Shown: positions 51,805-62,400 of the stretch, piece by piece
How positions within the stretch are numbered: position 1 is the first letter of the stretch
Layout: the number at the start of each line of letters is the position of its first letter
DNA from: Spirosoma oryzicola
GTDB lineage: Bacteria; Bacteroidota; Bacteroidia; Cytophagales; Spirosomataceae
Assembly: GCF_021233055.1 (NCBI RefSeq)
Contig: NZ_CP089538.1
Span: 3,488,501-3,552,500, forward strand
Direction: 5' to 3'
Length of the DNA stretch: 64,000 bases
Notes under the pieces: model-generated
The model's input: only the letters and a program-made list of their open reading frames with translations
The model's database searches: none
Told to the model about the DNA's origin: nothing
Program-made: the position numbers and the translations under genes

Positions 51805-52940
51805 AACCATTATTGAGAGTAATCTGGCCGGTATCGGTTCTGGCTGGCCTGGCTGCCTGCTCGACATCCGGCAATCACGACACCAAACAGGCCGCCACGA
51901 AAGAACCAGAAACGCCACAGGTGGCCATGACAACGGTTCAGGCCTTGCAACCCAGCAAACGGGTAACCCTGCCGGGTGAACTGAAACCCTGGAATCGGGT
52001 CAATATCTACGCCAAAGTAAAAGGTTTCGTGCGGGAAATTCCGGTGGACCGGGGCACGTTCGTTCGCAAAGGGCAAGTGCTGGCCCGGCTTGATGCCCCC
52101 GAAGTCCTTTCGGAACTCAGTCAGGCGCAGGCCCAGTTACAGGCGCAGGAAGCAACGCTGGTTGAGCAAACGACCCGCGCCCGCGCCAGTCGGCTGACCT
52201 ATAACCGACTGCTGCAAACGGCCAAGATGGAAGGTGCCGTGTCGGCCAACGAACTCGATCAGGCGCAGGCCAAAATGCAGGCCGATAGCGCGATGGTGGT
52301 TATGGGTCGCGGTACCGTGCAGGCTGCCCGTTCGAATTATCAGGCTAAAACCCAGCTTCGACAGTACTTAACGATCACCGCCCCGTTCGATGGCATGGTA
52401 ACCGAGCGGAACATCAGTCCCGGCGCGCTGGTCGGTGCGGGCGATAGCGGCCGTCCGTTATTTGTGCTGGAAGATAGTCGAACCCTGCGATTGACAGTAG
52501 CAATTCCCGAGACCTTTGCCAACCAGCTCAAAAACAACAGCGCCGTTTCGTTTACGGTCAATGCCATTCCCGAACGCCAGTTCAACGCTAAGTTGGCCCG
52601 GAGTGCGGAGAGTCTGGTGGAAGCGAACCGGGCGATGATGGCCGAATTTGACGTTAACAACGCGGCTCGCGACTTAAAATCCGGGATGTACGCTGAAGTG
52701 ACATTGCCCGTTGAACGGTCGGCTAAAACGATGTTTGTGCCCACGACTTCCGTCGTCAGTTCGAGTGAAAAAATGTTTGTGATTCGGGTACGCGACAACC
52801 GGGCTCAATGGGTATCGGTGCAGAAAGGCAACGTCGTTGATAGTCTGGTTGAAGTATTTGGCAGCGTTCAGCAAGGCGAACCGATTGTCAAAATTGCTTC
52901 GGAAGAAATTCGCGATGGCCAGGCGATTAAAACAAAATAG
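51801..52940 (+). CDS. RND periplasmic adaptor (membrane fusion) lipoprotein
   Basis: A 379-aa adaptor joining the RND pump to the TolC-like channel. The ATG at 51801 overlaps the RND stop by 4 nt and begins a lipoprotein signal (LLRVIWPVSVLAGLAACS, lipobox LAAC). Domains in order are a lipoyl half with VNIYAKVKGFVREIPVDRGTFVRKGQ, an alpha-hairpin (ELSQAQAQLQAQEATLVEQ to about residue 170), the second lipoyl half (ITAPFDGMVTERNISPGALVG), the beta-barrel and the membrane-proximal domain. It ends the operon, followed 4 nt later by a strong hairpin. Confidence 0.94.
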   Translation: MKPLLRVIWPVSVLAGLAACSTSGNHDTKQAATKEPETPQVAMTTVQALQPSKRVTLPGELKPWNRVNIYAKVKGFVREIPVDRGTFVRKGQVLARLDAPEVLSELSQAQAQLQAQEATLVEQTTRARASRLTYNRLLQTAKMEGAVSANELDQAQAKMQADSAMVVMGRGTVQAARSNYQAKTQLRQYLTITAPFDGMVTERNISPGALVGAGDSGRPLFVLEDSRTLRLTVAIPETFANQLKNNSAVSFTVNAIPERQFNAKLARSAESLVEANRAMMAEFDVNNAARDLKSGMYAEVTLPVERSAKTMFVPTTSVVSSSEKMFVIRVRDNRAQWVSVQKGNVVDSLVEVFGSVQQGEPIVKIASEEIRDGQAIKTK

Positions 52941-52944
52941 CTTG

Positions 52945-52980
52945 TTCTGTTCCTCTCCGATCCGTCGGAGAGGAACAGAA
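52945..52980. terminator. 16-bp perfect hairpin between convergent genes
   Basis: Arms 52945-52960 and 52965-52980 are perfect reverse complements around TCCG. It fills the whole gap between the adaptor stop (52940) and the stop of the convergent TonB-type gene (52983). There is no U-tract on either side. Confidence 0.75.
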
Positions 52981-52982
52981 TC

Positions 52983-55451
52983 CTACCTTACCCGGCTTTG
53001 TTCGTCCTCTACGCTGGACTGACGCTGGCGGGCTACTTTTAAGTTACGATTGCCGAAATTATAGGTAAACGTCAGTCGGGCTACGCGCGTTTCCCAGCGG
53101 TTGGTGAAGGTCAGGTTCGTACCCGCGTATTGGATCGTTCCCCGGTTCCGCGTGATGTCCAGAATGTCGCTTACGTTCAGGCGCAAGGTGGCCGCTTTCG
53201 CCAGCATTGTTTTTTGAAGACCTACGTTCACCTGCCCCATACCGCCGAATCGGCCCTGACCGTAGATTGACGCGGTGTTGTACCAGCCCGACAGTTCAGC
53301 GGTAAATCCTTTGGCAAGCGTAAACCGGTGGTTCATCGTAAAGTTGGCCGACACGCGCCGATAGTCTAACCGCTCGCCAAGGTATTCCGCGTCGTAAGCA
53401 TTCAGAAAAATATCTGCCGTTTGTCGGACGGTCCACCAGGCAGTCAGTTTTAGCGGTGTGCTCAGACTTAATACAATATTGTTGAGCACCGCCAGATTGA
53501 CCGTGGTCGATTTCAGGACCTGCCCCTGCTGCTCATTGACGCCTGTAATGACGTCCGTCGTGTGATTGTAACCCAGACTGACGTTCGTTTCATTTTTATA
53601 GGTGTAGCCTACCTGAAACGCATTCGTGTACTGAGGCCGTAGAAAGGGATTCCCCTGCGCGAAGGTATACGGGTCCATCACGTAGATGAATGGATTGAGA
53701 TCCTGATAGCTCGGTCTATCGATCCGGCGACTGTAGGAACTGGTCCACTGATGATCCGGGCTGGCTTTGTAGGTTAGAAACGCACTCGGAAATGCGTTCA
53801 GGTAACTACGGTCTACGACTTTCTGGAGCGTTACCGAATTGCCAACAGAACGCGTGTATTCCAGCCGAACCCCAGCCTGTACGGACCATTTAGCCCAGCT
53901 TTGACTTCCGCTCAGATAACCAGCGCCAATTGTTTCTTTGTACAGAAAATGATTCGTTCGCTGCGGGTCGGGCACGTAACCACTTTCCGTCACAGTCCCG
54001 AAACGTACATCATTGTCGGATGTCACATAACTGATTTTACCCCCGGTTTCCAATTTCAGTCCTCCACGCATCGGATGAACGTAATCAGCTTTTACGGCCT
54101 GAATCAAAATAGCGGAAGGAGTCTGGTTCAGCTGAAGCAGCGGAGGACGAATTTCTTCGTTCTGCGCGTTCACATAGCGAGTCCGCATGTTATCCTGCCC
54201 GTTGACGTGCACCTGCCCGTAATCCAGATCAATCGTCAATTCCCGCCCCAGCGTATCAAACGTATGTTTGAGATTGGCATTGGCCGACAGCCGTTGCATG
54301 GGTCGCGTTGATGTATTCGTCATCGTTACGGTCTGCTGAAGCTTATGCTGTGCGTTGTAAATCAAATTGGTATTGTCGATACCAGACGCCCGATCGGTCA
54401 GCAATCCATTAATCATAACCCCGACCGTTGTGTTGCGGCTCAGCGCATAATCGGCACCCGCTTTAAACGTATGCACCCGCTCGGTACTGATTTGCGTGCC
54501 CAGGTTGTTCACCGTCGTTAGCGAATCTCCCGCCCCAAATCGGCGCAGCGCATCGACAGACGAATACCGCTGGCGATAATCGTAGTTGTAGTTACCAAAC
54601 AGGTTCCAGTTTCCTGCTTTATGGTTGAGCGTTGCCCCCGCCGACGCTTTCGGGTACCGACCATATCCTGCCCCGAACGTAGCACTCCCCGCCGTGCCGC
54701 CACCGACAGCACGACTGCCGCGCTTAAGTCGGATGTTGATAATACCCGCGTTTCCGGCAGCGTCGTATTTAGAAGATGGGTTCGTAATCAGCTCGATTGT
54801 CTGCACGCTGTTGCTGGGCGTATTGCGCAACAGATTAACTACTTCCTGAGCAGACAGATACGTTGGTTTACCGTCGATCATGACTAGTACGCCCTCACGT
54901 CCTTTGAAGCTGATGCGGTCGTTCTGATTATCGACGACGACGCCCGGCGCTTTTTCAAGCACTTCCAGCGCTGTTCCTCCCGCCGAAACAATACTGTTTT
55001 CGACGTTGACGACGGTTTTGTCCGGCAGTTGCTCGATAAACGGTTTTTGCCCTGTAACGGTTACTTCGCCTAACGTTTTCGTAGCGTTGTTCAGGACAAG
55101 TGCCGGCACATCCGTTTGCGGTTGATCGGCGGCAACGGTAAACGGCCTGGATAAAGTCTTTTGAAAACCCACAACCTGAGCCGTGACCTGGTACGTTCCC
55201 GGCTTAACATTGTCGAACGTGTAGCCGCCCTCCGCATCTCCGATAGTACCTTTCACCAGTGTAGAGTCACTGGCTTTTACCAGCATGAGGGTGGCAAACT
55301 CAAGCGGCTTTCCCGCCGGGTCGTGTACCTTTCCCATCACAGCCGTCCGAACCGACGACTGAGCCAGGGACAAGGATGACATCAGGCTACCGCCTAACAT
55401 CAGCAGAACGCAATACGTTAATTGACAGAATAGTAGAGGTTGGCGTTTCAT
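52983..55451 (-). CDS. TonB-dependent-receptor-like outer-membrane protein (OMP_b-brl_3 type)
   Basis: An 822-aa outer-membrane barrel with signal peptide, a carboxypeptidase-regulatory-like domain (VRTAVMGKVHDPAGKPLEFA, to about residue 115), a plug (LGEVTVTGQKPFIEQLPDKT, then APGVVVDNQNDRISFKGREG and NAGIINIRLKRG) and a C-terminal barrel of the OMP_b-brl_3 type. This subgroup is usually found without SusD and its ligands are mostly unknown; some members are linked to peptide or metal uptake. No SusD gene is adjacent. A 7-bp inverted repeat lies directly before the ATG and could control it. Confidence 0.87.
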   Translation of the reverse strand: MKRQPLLFCQLTYCVLLMLGGSLMSSLSLAQSSVRTAVMGKVHDPAGKPLEFATLMLVKASDSTLVKGTIGDAEGGYTFDNVKPGTYQVTAQVVGFQKTLSRPFTVAADQPQTDVPALVLNNATKTLGEVTVTGQKPFIEQLPDKTVVNVENSIVSAGGTALEVLEKAPGVVVDNQNDRISFKGREGVLVMIDGKPTYLSAQEVVNLLRNTPSNSVQTIELITNPSSKYDAAGNAGIINIRLKRGSRAVGGGTAGSATFGAGYGRYPKASAGATLNHKAGNWNLFGNYNYDYRQRYSSVDALRRFGAGDSLTTVNNLGTQISTERVHTFKAGADYALSRNTTVGVMINGLLTDRASGIDNTNLIYNAQHKLQQTVTMTNTSTRPMQRLSANANLKHTFDTLGRELTIDLDYGQVHVNGQDNMRTRYVNAQNEEIRPPLLQLNQTPSAILIQAVKADYVHPMRGGLKLETGGKISYVTSDNDVRFGTVTESGYVPDPQRTNHFLYKETIGAGYLSGSQSWAKWSVQAGVRLEYTRSVGNSVTLQKVVDRSYLNAFPSAFLTYKASPDHQWTSSYSRRIDRPSYQDLNPFIYVMDPYTFAQGNPFLRPQYTNAFQVGYTYKNETNVSLGYNHTTDVITGVNEQQGQVLKSTTVNLAVLNNIVLSLSTPLKLTAWWTVRQTADIFLNAYDAEYLGERLDYRRVSANFTMNHRFTLAKGFTAELSGWYNTASIYGQGRFGGMGQVNVGLQKTMLAKAATLRLNVSDILDITRNRGTIQYAGTNLTFTNRWETRVARLTFTYNFGNRNLKVARQRQSSVEDEQSRVR

Positions 55452-55475
55452 TGCAGTTGTTGTTTAACACTGCAA
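55451..55475. promoter_or_regulatory. Operator-like inverted repeat before the TonB-type gene
   Basis: TTGCAGT (55451-55457) and ACTGCAA (55469-55475), perfect 7-bp arms 11 nt apart, covering the start codon side and CAACTTTG, a one-mismatch -7 element on the minus strand. Suggests binding of a dimeric regulator. Confidence 0.4.
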
Positions 55476-55540
55476 AGTTGGTCAGTCAGACCACGCCCAT
55501 CAATCGCACAAAGATGTGAAAATAGAACGCGGTCGTGCGG

Positions 55541-56470
55541 CTAGAACAGGCTTTGTTTACGGTATTGGGCGGGCGACATGCCCATCGCGCGCCGAAACAA
55601 CTTCATAAAATAAGTAAGGTTATTGAACCCGCAATCGACGCTGATATCCGCCAGACAGCGACTGGTGGTCCGCAGCAGCTTGGACGCCAGCGAAATGCGC
55701 TGTTGGTTGATAAAATCGACGGGCGTTATGCCAAACGTCTGCCGGAACGTCCGGTAGAAATTCGGCTCGCTCATGCAGGCTTCGTCGGCCAACTCCTTGA
55801 TGTGCAGGCTACGGCTTAGGTTTTTATTGATGTACTGCGCAATGTGCGCTAAACGGTTCTCATTAACCAGAGGACTCGATGAACTCAACAGCAGTGTCCG
55901 GGCCTGGGTTTGCATCAGCCGAACCATCAGTTCCTGCAACACCAGATTGGCGAACACATCTTTGGCCTGATTATTTTCGGTGAAGATGTAGATCAGGCGA
56001 GCAATCAACTGATGAATGGGTTCGTCGTTGGTCAGAAAAAAGTTGGCCTGCCCAAACTGCCACCCCTGCGAATTATCCACGAGCGGAGTCCGGTCATTAA
56101 GCATATCCGTAACCTGCTTTACTTTATCGGGATCAATCGCCAGTGCCAGACATTGGGTAGGATTCTGGCTTTGCGCTTCGGGGAAATCGATGCGCATGGT
56201 TTCTTCGCTGGGTACAATGACCGACTCGCCAGGAAGCAAATCGAACGAAGGCGTTCCGGGCAGATGCATTACTTTCTTTCCCCGGATCATGCTGGCCAGT
56301 ACCGGATTGGTAAACGTCAGCTCCACCTTTTCGGCTACGTGCTGCGTTTCGTAAATGTTTAATTCTGCTGTATCGATGGTATAAGCAGTCCGATTCTCTA
56401 CTTCCTGTTCCAGCCGCCGGGATTTCAGGTGATACGAAATGTCTAGCGGAGTTTTCTGTACGCGTTTCAT
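55541..56470 (-). CDS. AraC-family transcriptional regulator
   Basis: A 309-aa regulator. The N-terminal domain is of the AraC_N type (LTFTNPVLASMIRGKKVMHL, FDLLPGESVIVPSEETMRIDFPEA), a cupin-like ligand domain. The C-terminal two helix-turn-helix motifs are HIKELADEACMSEPNFYRTF and DISVDCGFNNLTYFMKLFRR, followed by GMSPAQYRKQ. It is divergent from the aldehyde dehydrogenase gene (283-nt gap), the usual setting of an activator of an ALDH-DUF779 unit. Its effector may be an aldehyde, but this is inferred from context. Confidence 0.92.
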   Translation of the reverse strand: MKRVQKTPLDISYHLKSRRLEQEVENRTAYTIDTAELNIYETQHVAEKVELTFTNPVLASMIRGKKVMHLPGTPSFDLLPGESVIVPSEETMRIDFPEAQSQNPTQCLALAIDPDKVKQVTDMLNDRTPLVDNSQGWQFGQANFFLTNDEPIHQLIARLIYIFTENNQAKDVFANLVLQELMVRLMQTQARTLLLSSSSPLVNENRLAHIAQYINKNLSRSLHIKELADEACMSEPNFYRTFRQTFGITPVDFINQQRISLASKLLRTTSRCLADISVDCGFNNLTYFMKLFRRAMGMSPAQYRKQSLF

Positions 56471-56753
56471 GAAGAATGGTCTAGTTACACGAGCGTATTG
56501 CCGGGTTCAGCATGCGCAAATTAGTCATTTACTGATACTTAACTAGTATTATTATCACAAATCTTAGTGTATTTAAAAGATAGAGACATTAATTGATCCT
56601 AAGTACATAGCAGTTTTCGGGCAGTTAACGCATTATACTTTAGCCGCCATTTTGATAGGATAGTGCAGGGAGACGATACGATTGGTCAATTTTTATAGAA
56701 CAATTTATCCAAACTTTGTAACAAATCCAATTTAACTTTTCTTCGTTACGAAC
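56471..56753. promoter_or_regulatory. Divergent araC-type / aldehyde dehydrogenase intergenic region
   Basis: 283 nt, AT-rich in the middle. Near-matches to the -7 element on the plus strand are TATACTTTAG (about 56634-56643) and AAACTTTG (about 56711-56718); neither is exact. Probably the AraC operator region. Confidence 0.35.
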
Positions 56754-58280
56754 ATGGAAGTATTAGAAGCTCCAAGCAAGATTCTGCCCCGGCCTGAGTT
56801 TAAGAGCCAGTACGAGAACTACATTGGCGGTAAATGGGTGGCTCCGGTAGATGGCGAATACTTTGCGAACAACTCGCCTATCGACGATAGCTTAATCGCC
56901 CGTGTTCCTCGTTCCAAAGCCGCCGATGTTGAACTGGCACTCGATGCGGCACACAAGGCTTTTCCGGCCTGGTCCCGTACGTCGGCGACCGAACGCAGCA
57001 ACATGCTGATTCGGATTGCCGACCGGATCGAACAAAATCTTGAATTTCTGGCCCGCGTCGAAACGGTCGAAAACGGGAAAGCCGTTCGCGAAACGATGGC
57101 CGCTGACTTACCGTTGGTTGTCGATCATTTCCGCTACTTCGCCGGGGTGATCCGGGCCGAAGAAGGCAGCCTGGCCGAACTCGACAAAGACACGGTGTCG
57201 ATGATCATCAAGGAACCCATTGGCGTTGTCGGGCAGATTATCCCCTGGAATTTTCCGCTGCTGATGGCTACCTGGAAGCTGGCTCCGGCGCTGGCCGCTG
57301 GCTGCTGCGTGGTGATGAAACCCGCTGAGCAGACGCCAACGTCGATTCTGGTGTTGATGGAAGTGCTCGAAGGGCTGATTCCGCCCGGCGTGGTGAACAT
57401 TGTCAATGGTTTCGGCCCCGAAGCAGGCAAGCCATTGGCTCAGTCCAAGCGCATCGCGAAAGTAGCCTTCACGGGTGAAACGACGACGGGCCGACTGATC
57501 ATGCAATACGCGTCGGAAAACCTGATTCCGGTAACGATGGAGTTGGGCGGTAAATCCCCTAACATCTTCATGGAGTCCATCGCCGATGCGGACGATGAGT
57601 TCTTCGACAAATGCGTAGAAGGTGCGGTGATGTTTGCCTTGAACCAGGGCGAGATCTGTACCTGCCCCTCGCGACTGCTCATTCATGAGCGGGCCTACGA
57701 CCGGTTTATCGAACGAGTTGTTGAGCGTACCAAGGCCATTAAGTTAGGCCACCCGCTCGACCCGGATACGATGATGGGTGCCCAGGCCAGTAACGATCAA
57801 TACGAAAAAATTCTCTCTTACATCGATATCGGCAAGCAAGAAGGGGCCGAGATCCTGACGGGTGGCGGCCCCGCCGGTTTAGTGGATAACGGGCTGGAAA
57901 GTGGTTATTACATCCAGCCCACCATCTTCAAAGGCAACAACAAAATGCGCATTTTTCAGGAGGAAATCTTCGGGCCTGTCGTATCAGTGACGACCTTCAA
58001 AGATGCTGACGAAGCCATCGCGACGGCCAACGATACGCTGTACGGGCTCGGGGCAGGTTTGTGGACTCGGGATGCGCACGAGTTGTACCAGATTCCTCGT
58101 CAGATTCAGGCGGGCCGTGTGTGGGTGAACTGCTACCACAATTATCCGGCGCACGCACCGTTTGGCGGCTACAAGAAGTCGGGTTTTGGTCGGGAGAATC
58201 ACCACATGATGCTCAATCATTACCGGCAGACGAAGAACATTCTGATTTCGTACAGCAAGAGCAAGTTAGGGTTCTTTTAA
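56754..58280 (+). CDS. Aldehyde dehydrogenase (acetaldehyde-type, ExaC/AldB-like)
   Basis: A 508-aa NAD(P)-dependent aldehyde dehydrogenase. Catalytic residues are C302 in [11 protein letters not shown] and E263 in [11 protein letters not shown]; the coenzyme region has [21 protein letters not shown]. The GEICTCPSR version of the active-site block is typical of the acetaldehyde/chloroacetaldehyde group (ExaC, AldB, AcoD), not of betaine or succinate-semialdehyde enzymes. It is followed by a DUF779 gene and divergent from an AraC regulator, as in other acetaldehyde dehydrogenase loci. It may remove acetaldehyde made by ethanolamine ammonia-lyase encoded 25 kb away. Confidence 0.92.
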   Translation: MEVLEAPSKILPRPEFKSQYENYIGGKWVAPVDGEYFANNSPIDDSLIARVPRSKAADVELALDAAHKAFPAWSRTSATERSNMLIRIADRIEQNLEFLARVETVENGKAVRETMAADLPLVVDHFRYFAGVIRAEEGSLAELDKDTVSMIIKEPIGVVGQIIPWNFPLLMATWKLAPALAAGCCVVMKPAEQTPTSILVLMEVLEGLIPPGVVNIVNGFGPEAGKPLAQSKRIAKVAFTGETTTGRLIMQYASENLIPVTMELGGKSPNIFMESIADADDEFFDKCVEGAVMFALNQGEICTCPSRLLIHERAYDRFIERVVERTKAIKLGHPLDPDTMMGAQASNDQYEKILSYIDIGKQEGAEILTGGGPAGLVDNGLESGYYIQPTIFKGNNKMRIFQEEIFGPVVSVTTFKDADEAIATANDTLYGLGAGLWTRDAHELYQIPRQIQAGRVWVNCYHNYPAHAPFGGYKKSGFGRENHHMMLNHYRQTKNILISYSKSKLGFF

Positions 58281-58285
58281 TAGAG

Positions 58286-58334
58286 AAGCGGACTGGGTCG
58301 AGCGCTAAAATTAGTTGCTCGATTCAGTCCGCTT
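58286..58334 (+). terminator. Terminator between aldehyde dehydrogenase and DUF779 genes
   Basis: Stem of 18 nt per arm (58286-58303, 58317-58334) that pairs AAGCGGACTG... with CAGTCCGCTT, including G-U wobbles in the middle, 13-nt loop, ending in TTTT. It splits two functionally linked genes. Confidence 0.75.
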
Positions 58335-58388
58335 TTAGTAATCACTCAGATTTTATCCGACAGCTAAGTGCGTACCACTGATTTTTTT

Positions 58389-58778
58389 ATGACCACGCAA
58401 ACCACCTCCCGCGTCGATGTAACCCCGGCAGCCGCCAACGTTATCGACAACCTGAAGGTCCAGCACGGACCGTTAATGTTTCATCAGAGCGGGGGGTGCT
58501 GCGATGGCTCATCGCCTATGTGTTACGCCGTGGGTGATTTTATCATTGGCTCGACTGATGTGTGGCTGGGTAAGATTGAGGACTGTGATTTCTGGATGTC
58601 GGAAGATCAGTTCGAATACTGGCGACACACGCACCTGACCGTCGATGTGACGCCGGGGCGGGGAGCCAGTTTTTCGCTCGAAATTCCACTGGGCATTCGC
58701 TTCCTGATCCGTTCACGCCTATTCAGCGAAGACGAAATGAATCATCTGCCACCGGTTCGGGTAGGGGGCGATAGTTAA
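58389..58778 (+). CDS. DUF779 protein, aldehyde dehydrogenase partner
   Basis: A 129-aa protein of the DUF779 family, with the hallmark HQSGGCCDGSSPMCY (a Cys-rich loop) and FEYWRHTHLTVDVTPGRG in the middle. DUF779 genes nearly always accompany acetaldehyde-type dehydrogenase genes; the role is unproven but probably supports the dehydrogenase. I use the ATG at 58389; an in-frame ATG at 58368 would add seven residues. A terminator separates it from the dehydrogenase gene, so it may be expressed by read-through. Confidence 0.9.
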   Translation: MTTQTTSRVDVTPAAANVIDNLKVQHGPLMFHQSGGCCDGSSPMCYAVGDFIIGSTDVWLGKIEDCDFWMSEDQFEYWRHTHLTVDVTPGRGASFSLEIPLGIRFLIRSRLFSEDEMNHLPPVRVGGDS

Positions 58779-58826
58779 CATCAGTCAAATAACTATCGGT
58801 CAGTAATTTACCAACCTAATAGCGGT

Positions 58827-59471
58827 TCACACAAGTCCTTCCCGCATGGCTTTTAGAACGGCTTCAGTTTTTGAGTTGACCTGTAGCTTATCGTAAATAC
58901 TGCGGATGTGCGACCGCACCGTATCGATGCTGATGTGCAGTTCGTCGGCAATCAGTTTGTAGCTGTACCCACTGACCAATCCTTTCACAATATCCAGTTC
59001 GCGTACCGACAGCTTGTAGTCATCGCTTGGCTGCGCCTTTGGTTGCTGAAAATGCAATAATACCTTCCGGGCGATGCTCGCGGTCATCGGCGATCCGCCC
59101 CGGTGCAGATCGAAGATAGCTGCTACCAACTCGGCGGGCGACGTATGCTTGAGCAAATAGCCACTGGCTCCGTTCCGAATCGCCCGAAAAATTTTGTCTT
59201 CATCGTCAAACACCGTCAGCATCAGTACCTGCGTGGCTGGCAAAACAGCCTTAACCATCGGTACGGCCTCGATGCCGCTAATGCCGGGCAAATCAATATC
59301 CATCAACACTACGTCGGGTCGAAGCGAACGTATTTCTTCGGGCAGGTGCTGACAGTTGCCAAACGCGCCCAGCAAGGTTAGCCCCGGCGTCGCCTGAATC
59401 AGAAACGAAAGTCCTTCGCGCAGTTCGCGGTTGTCTTCGTAGTAAATAATGCCAATATCCGTCATAGTCAT
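58827..59471 (-). CDS. NarL/FixJ-family (LuxR-type) response regulator
   Basis: A 214-aa regulator with a receiver (YYEDNRELREGLSFLI acidic pocket, phospho-Asp in DVVLMDIDLPGISG, Lys in GASGYLLKHTSPAEL) and a C-terminal LuxR helix-turn-helix (LSVRELDIVKGLVSGYSYKLIA, SIDTVRSHIRSIYDKL). It starts directly after the stop of the propeller kinase gene (no gap), so the two form an operon and a cognate pair. Two starts, 59471 (MTMTDIG) and 59465 (MTDIG), are equally plausible. Confidence 0.94.
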   Translation of the reverse strand: MTMTDIGIIYYEDNRELREGLSFLIQATPGLTLLGAFGNCQHLPEEIRSLRPDVVLMDIDLPGISGIEAVPMVKAVLPATQVLMLTVFDDEDKIFRAIRNGASGYLLKHTSPAELVAAIFDLHRGGSPMTASIARKVLLHFQQPKAQPSDDYKLSVRELDIVKGLVSGYSYKLIADELHISIDTVRSHIRSIYDKLQVNSKTEAVLKAMREGLV

Positions 59472-62400
59472 TTAGGAAAGCGGGGTCGTTAATACCACCG
59501 ATGTACCGGCACCCGGCGCAGACGTAATGGCTAGTTTCCCCCGAATGTCGCGCGCACGCGTCTGTAGATTCACTAACCCATTGCCCAACCGTACCGTTGC
59601 CGGATCGAACCCTTGTCCGTCATCCTGAATCTTGACGTGCAACTGCCGCCCAACAACGCTCAACGATACATCAAGCCGGGAGCAATGGGCGTACTTGACG
59701 GCGTTATTCACGCTTTCTTTAAATATCAGGTATAGGTTACGGCGCTGTTCGACATCTAGTTTCAGGGCTGGAAAGGGTTCCGTTGCGGTCATAGTAAACT
59801 TGATACCTTTTGCTTCCGTAAGCCGCAGCCCGAATTCGCGCATCCGGCTCACCACATCGTCCAATCCATCGTTGCGCGCTTTGATCGTCCAGATAATGTC
59901 CTGCATAGACTCGGCGAGGGTGGTGGCGTTGGCACTGATGCGTTGCAACAATGGGACAGACTCAGGCCGAACGTCAGCAATCTGGCTCTGTACTACATCA
60001 CTGAAAATACGAATACTGCTTAGCGTCGATCCAATATCGTCGTGCAAATCCGTAGCGATTCGATCCCGGATTCGGGTCAGTCGCTGCTGCTGAAGCTGAC
60101 GATTTCGGTAGATTCCCCACAGGATAATCAGCACTGTTGCCAGAACCAGTGCTTTAAACCAAATGGTCTGATAATAAGCCGGGATGACACGCATGAGTAC
60201 CGTAGTCCCGGTTTGATTCCAGACACCATCGCTGTTAGCCGCCCGGATGCGTAACTGGTAATTGCCGGGAGCCAGATTGGTGTACGTTGCCGTACGGGCA
60301 TCGGTTGTAATCCATTCCTCGTCAAATCCCAGTAGTTTGTACGCATACCGGTTTTTTGTAGCCTGACTGTAGTTGAGCGCGGCAAATGCAACCGTTACCG
60401 TCGTTTCGTCGGGTTCCAGTTGAACAGACTGGCCTGGTTCAAGCCTACGCGGACGATTGTTGACCCGGACTTCGGTGACGACGACCGGGGGCGGCATCTT
60501 ATTTTTTCGTAGCTGTTCGGGTTGGAAGTAAACAAATCCCCCTTCTGCGCCAATAAACAACTCGCCCTGACGGCTTTGTGTGATGGGTTGAAACAGATTA
60601 TTCGTTAACAGCCCACTGGCTTTGCTGTAGTAGCGAAACCGTTTCGTTACGGGATCAAGCTCGTGCAGTTGCTCATCGGTGGCCAGCCAAAGATGCCCCC
60701 GTTTGTCCTCCGCTATTCCAAAAATATGATCGGCCAACAAGCCATTTTCCAGCGTGTATGTCTGCAAAACGTGCCCATTCGTATCCGCTTTAACCATAAA
60801 ATCGATGCCCGACAACCAAAGGTTTCCCTGGCGGTCGATCAGAAAGGTACTTTGTAACTGGTTCGATGGCTGAACGACGGGCTTAGAACTCTGTATCTCG
60901 ACACGAACGGCCTGACTCCGCGTCGCATTGATGCGAACCAGACCGCGTGTCGTCAGCACCCAGAGTCGCCCCTGGTTATCTTCCTGCATTCGGCTTACAC
61001 TAAACAACTGATCCGTTTCGGTAGACAGCCGCCAGGCACGAATTCGGTCTGTAGCCGGATCATACCAGTACAGCCCCTGCCGACCAGAGCCTAACCACAG
61101 CCGCCCCTGCCGGTCGTTGTAGAAGCTCCGGATTGGAACGGATGGCGACTGGCTATTAACATTTTCGGAACGAGAAACCCGTTTGTACTGCCACTGCTTA
61201 CGCGTCGGATCATACACACCAACACCGTCTTCCAGACCAACCCACAGCCGCCCATACTGATCTTGTGTTAACGCGTAGGCCACTTTATCTGTCATGGTGG
61301 CAACCGTTTGCAGCGTTCCCTGGTGGTTCCAGCGAAACAAACGGGCATTTTGGGTTACACCCCAGAATAACGAATCCGTACAGTAATCCTGAAGAATGAC
61401 CGTTACACTACTTACGGTTCTATTATCTACCGAGTCCCGTACCAACTGACGACCGAATTTGGTCGCTACCGGATCGATGACAGCCAGACCGTACTTGGTA
61501 CCGACCCAGAGCGCCCCCGTTAAGGAGTCACTATACAATGATCCCGTCATCCCCCCCGGATAGCTGGTTGGGTCGTCAGCAATTCGTTCAAACGTAGTGT
61601 AGCTATTTCTGACGGGGTCGTAACGGGTCAATTGGGTAAGCCCGCCCAGCCAGAAGATCGGTTTGCCGTCGGCTCCTTTCCCTTCTGCCATTTCGGTTAT
61701 AATTCCCGACTTACCCAGATATTCGACGAAGCGATTGGTAGCGACTTCATACCGCATTAAGCGCTGCGTCGTGTAGGCGTAAAGCGTTCCGGATTTGCTT
61801 TCAGCCAATCCATTCACCTCAAGAGAAGCGTTGGGATGATGTTTATCCTTCCCAATAACATAGGCATACCGACGGCGGCTGGGGTCAAATTGATACAAAG
61901 CCCCCGCAACAACAACCCACACGTTTCCCCGCCGGTCAATAAACGGGCTAGCATAGGCAGCAGGCATTATATGAGGTAATGCATACGCCGTCAGTTGACG
62001 TGTACGGGGATCTATTCGATACAGCCGATCAACAGAAGAAAACCAGCCCATCCCGGCTTTGTCGAACCGAACCGGCGAAACAAAATCATTGTCAGCCTGG
62101 CGATCGCGCAATTGGGGCAGCGCTATGGTCTGCCCCTGCTCCTTGGTGGGATCGAAGCGATAAAGGCCCCGATTTGTTGATACCCATAAATGGCCGTTCT
62201 GGTCGGGTGTAATTCCGCCCGGCACGACATAATTACCGGGCAAACCATCTGGTCGTCCCGTCCGCTTGTAGACTTTGACCTGCACACCGTCGAAGCGGTT
62301 TAGCCCGTTGATCGTCCCGACCCACATAAAACCACGCTGGTCTTTGGCAATGGCCGTAACAACGTCGTTCGACAACCCCTGATTGGTTGTGTAGCGAACA

